Positions 51,405 to 53,572 of a stretch of DNA of 53,572 bases are shown in pieces (the first letter of the stretch is position 1; each line of letters starts with the position of its first letter). The DNA lies in the NCBI GenBank assembly GCA_017935645.1, contig JAGBHF010000027.1, forward strand, positions 1-53,572, read 5' to 3'. This DNA comes from Bacteroidaceae bacterium. Its GTDB lineage: Bacteria; Bacteroidota; Bacteroidia; Bacteroidales; Barnesiellaceae_A. Below the pieces are notes generated by a model that had not been told where the DNA came from, made no database searches, and saw only the letters and a list, made by a program, of their open reading frames with translations. Both the position numbers and the translations under genes were made by a program.

Positions 51405-52316
51405 ATGAGTAAGCGCTGTCAGGATATATTATATTTCCCACTATATGCTCTATTCTGTGTGCTCTCGTGGCTACCCCTGTCGGCCCTATATGTGCTGTCG
51501 CGCCTATTATATTATATAGTATATTATGTAGTGCGATACCGACGCAAGGTTACTCGTGGCAATATGGCCAAGGCGTTTCCCGACAAGAGCGATGAGGAAC
51601 TGTCGCAGATGGAGCGTGACTTCTACCGCTATTTTACCGACTACATGGTCGAGACCATCAAGTTGCTCCACATAAGCGATGCCGAGATGCGCCGTCGCAT
51701 GGAGTTTGTAGATGCCGAGGTTGTCAATCGATACACGCGCGAAGGTCGTTCGGTAATGCTGTTGCTGGGACACTATGGCAATTGGGAGTGGATACCCTCG
51801 CTCACCCTTTGGTGTGAAATGAATGACAAGTTGATAGGTGGACAGATATATAATCCACTCCACAATGAGTGGTTCAATGACTTTTTCTTGCGCCTGCGTA
51901 GTCGTTTTGGTACGATATGTATTGCCAAGAAAAATACCCTTCGCGAATTGTTGCAACATCGTCGCGACGGCATGACATCGCTTATTGGTTTTATATCGGA
52001 CCAAAGCCCCGATCGCCATAGCATACGCTATTTTACTACCTTTATGGGACGTGAGACAGCTACCATCATCGGTTATGAGGCTCTTGCCAAAAAACTCGAT
52101 ATGGCAGTTGTGTATATCGATGTAGAAGTAATCAAGCGCGGATATTATCGAGCCACATTCAAGTTGTTGGAAGATAACCCGACGGCTTGTCCCGAATATG
52201 ACATAGTAGACCGCTATATGCAGGCATTGGAGCAAACCATACGCCGAGCACCGCATGCATGGTTGTGGTCGCATCGTCGATGGAAGTATACACCCTCACA
52301 CATGAAAAAAGCATGA
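51405..52316 (+). CDS. Lysophospholipid/lipid A acyltransferase (LpxL/HtrB-like)
   Basis: Inner-membrane acyltransferase of 303 residues, most likely adding a secondary acyl chain to lipid A. One N-terminal membrane anchor (FPLYALFCVLSWLPLSALYVL). The catalytic HX4E motif is His123-Glu128 in LLLGHYGNWEW. Other family segments are RGNMAKAFPDKSDEEL, GFISDQSPD and WLWSHRRWKY. I chose ATG 51405 rather than the longer frame that overlaps mtaB, since MSKRCQDILYFPLYA gives the family start. The stop overlaps the next gene's ATG. Confidence 0.92.
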   Translation: MSKRCQDILYFPLYALFCVLSWLPLSALYVLSRLLYYIVYYVVRYRRKVTRGNMAKAFPDKSDEELSQMERDFYRYFTDYMVETIKLLHISDAEMRRRMEFVDAEVVNRYTREGRSVMLLLGHYGNWEWIPSLTLWCEMNDKLIGGQIYNPLHNEWFNDFFLRLRSRFGTICIAKKNTLRELLQHRRDGMTSLIGFISDQSPDRHSIRYFTTFMGRETATIIGYEALAKKLDMAVVYIDVEVIKRGYYRATFKLLEDNPTACPEYDIVDRYMQALEQTIRRAPHAWLWSHRRWKYTPSHMKKA

Positions 52317-53323
52317 AACCCATAGCTGTTGTTATACTCAACTGGAACGGAGCCGCGTTGCTTCAAGAATATTTACCCTCGGTGTGCCGTAATACACCCA
52401 GCCAACTGGCCGATGTTATAGTGGCCGACAATGGCTCTACCGACCATTCGGTCGACGTGTTGAGCCGTGAATTTCCCTCGGTACGCACCATCTTGTTTGC
52501 CGAGAATTATGGTTTTGCCGATGGTTATAATCGAGCTATCGAACAACTTGCCGACTACCGTTATATAGTACTGCTCAATTCCGATGTAGCTGTTGCCGAA
52601 GGGTGGCTGCAACCCCTATATGACTATGCCGAGGCGCACAACGATGTAGCCGCGATGCAACCCAAGATAAGGGCTTATCGCGACCGCGAGTCATTTGAGT
52701 ATGCCGGTGCGGCAGGTGGTTATCTCGATAGCAATGCTTATCCCTATTGCCGAGGTCGCATTTTCGACACGGTCGAGCGCGATAATGGGCAGTATGACGA
52801 GGTGTGCGATGTGGCGTGGGCGTCGGGTGCGGCACTCTTTGTACGCACCGACCTGTATCGTAAGGCTGGTGGTCTCGATGCTGCTTTCTTTGCACACATG
52901 GAGGAGATAGACCTCTGCTGGCGATTGCGACTGATGGGTTATCGTGTGGTTGCTGTTCCGCAGGGTGTAGTATATCACTATGGAGGAGCATCGCTCGATA
53001 GCAGTAGCCCCCGCAAGTTGTATCTTAACTATCGCAACAATCTGCTCATGATGTACAAGAACCTGCCGGCCGACATTCGTGCGTGGCGTATCTTCCGCCG
53101 TCAGGTGTACGATGACATATCGGCGGTAAAATATCTGCTATCGGGGCAATGGCATTTTGTCAAGGCGGTGTGGAACGCACACCGAGACTTCGACAAGATG
53201 AAGAGGCAATATCATACGCAACCTACCGAAAACCGCTTGAACGACCTGCCACAGGGCCGTGTTAATATTATTCTTGATTATTTCTTGCGCGGTAAGAAAC
53301 GCTATACCGATGTAATCAAGTAG
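52313..53323 (+). CDS. Family 2 glycosyltransferase
   Basis: Protein of 336 residues, GT2 fold (rhamnosyltransferase-like subgroup). VVILNWNGAALLQEYLPS and VADNGSTDHS form the nucleotide-sugar site; LLNSDVAV is the DXD-equivalent. ASGAALFVRTDLYRKAGG and the EEIDLCWRLRLMGY box supply the catalytic base region. The sugar is not deducible. ATG 52313 overlaps the acyltransferase stop (ATGA), so the two are translationally coupled, which fits a surface glycolipid/LPS role. No membrane helix is evident. Confidence 0.92.
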   Translation: MKPIAVVILNWNGAALLQEYLPSVCRNTPSQLADVIVADNGSTDHSVDVLSREFPSVRTILFAENYGFADGYNRAIEQLADYRYIVLLNSDVAVAEGWLQPLYDYAEAHNDVAAMQPKIRAYRDRESFEYAGAAGGYLDSNAYPYCRGRIFDTVERDNGQYDEVCDVAWASGAALFVRTDLYRKAGGLDAAFFAHMEEIDLCWRLRLMGYRVVAVPQGVVYHYGGASLDSSSPRKLYLNYRNNLLMMYKNLPADIRAWRIFRRQVYDDISAVKYLLSGQWHFVKAVWNAHRDFDKMKRQYHTQPTENRLNDLPQGRVNIILDYFLRGKKRYTDVIK

Positions 53324-53438
53324 CCCGCTTCAAGTGGCAATATGCCTACGCTTTCTGATACATAAAACTTCAGACACAAGAACATAAGGAACATATTCTG
53401 TGAGAGTGGTATATTTTTGCTCCTCTGCTCGTAGAGAT

Positions 53439-53531
53439 AGGGGAGCTGTCACGCAAGTGACTGAGGGGTTAATTGATATCCCTACGTTCGGTGCTATCCA
53501 CCAACCCCCTCGGCTTGCAGCCACTCCCCCT
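53439..53531. repeat. Imperfect inverted repeat element at the window's right end
   Basis: The left arm, GGGGAG-CTGTCACGCAAGTGACTG-AGGGGTT (53440-53470), itself contains a GTCAC-GCAA-GTGAC hairpin. The right arm (53503-53530) is its imperfect reverse complement, AACCCCCTCGGCTTGCAGCCACTCCCCC. The centre is 32 nt. It resembles dispersed palindromic intergenic elements found in many bacteria. No ORF is here. Whether the repeat extends past the window cannot be seen. Confidence 0.6.
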
Positions 53532-53572
53532 ATATTTTCCATGCGGAAAACACATGGGGAGAAAAGGTTACC

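Overview
The window looks like a chromosomal segment of a Bacteroidales bacterium (phylum Bacteroidota). The evidence is: several large secreted proteins ending in type IX secretion (T9SS) C-terminal sorting domains; promoter-like TAnnTTTG (-7) boxes, some with TTG about 19-20 nt upstream; A-rich leaders instead of Shine-Dalgarno sites; a long Bacteroidota-type signal peptidase I; DUF2851 and WbqC-like proteins; and a TPR-AraC membrane regulator. I cannot name the genus. No rRNA, tRNA, CRISPR array or prophage was seen.

Layout. 1-6.6 kb: three T9SS cargo proteins on the plus strand. The first two are tandem paralogues, and the first has lost its 5' end at an abrupt junction near position 110-140. 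6.7-12.0 kb: a DUF2851 gene divergent from an operon dapB - lepB - lepB-like pseudoenzyme - WbqC-like. 12.2-17.3 kb (minus strand): rpsO, a secreted CotH-kinase/starch-module protein, an abundant-looking TPR lipoprotein, and a Xer recombinase. 17.5-20.3 kb (plus): aroQ - O-methyltransferase - rbfA - LolC/E-like permease. 20.4-27.1 kb (plus): a complete glycine cleavage operon, lplA - gcvT - gcvH - gcvPA - gcvPB - lpd, where the ligase can lipoylate GcvH and Lpd reoxidises it. 27.2-31.0 kb: rubrerythrin, tryptophanase, and an SDR protein with a C-terminal zinc-finger-like tail. 31.1-35.3 kb (minus): a T9SS adhesin-like protein downstream of a TPR-AraC membrane regulator. 35.4-42.7 kb: typA, a YfhO-like membrane protein, and a CBM20-bearing 4-alpha-glucanotransferase. 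42.8-49.9 kb (minus): a T9SS subtilisin-like protease, uvrA, a tiny cysteine-rich lipoprotein, and an acyl-CoA synthetase. 50.0-53.3 kb (plus): mtaB - lysophospholipid/lipid A acyltransferase - family 2 glycosyltransferase. The window ends in an inverted-repeat intergenic element.

The main themes are protein export and the cell surface (T9SS cargo, signal peptidases, a Lol-type permease, an acyltransferase), amino-acid breakdown (glycine, tryptophan) and starch/glycan handling. The most unusual items are the signal peptidase paralogue lacking both catalytic residues, the 69-residue lipoprotein with three CDSC motifs, the SDR-zinc-finger fusion, and perfect palindromes placed on the promoters of the T9SS adhesin, aroQ and tryptophanase genes.
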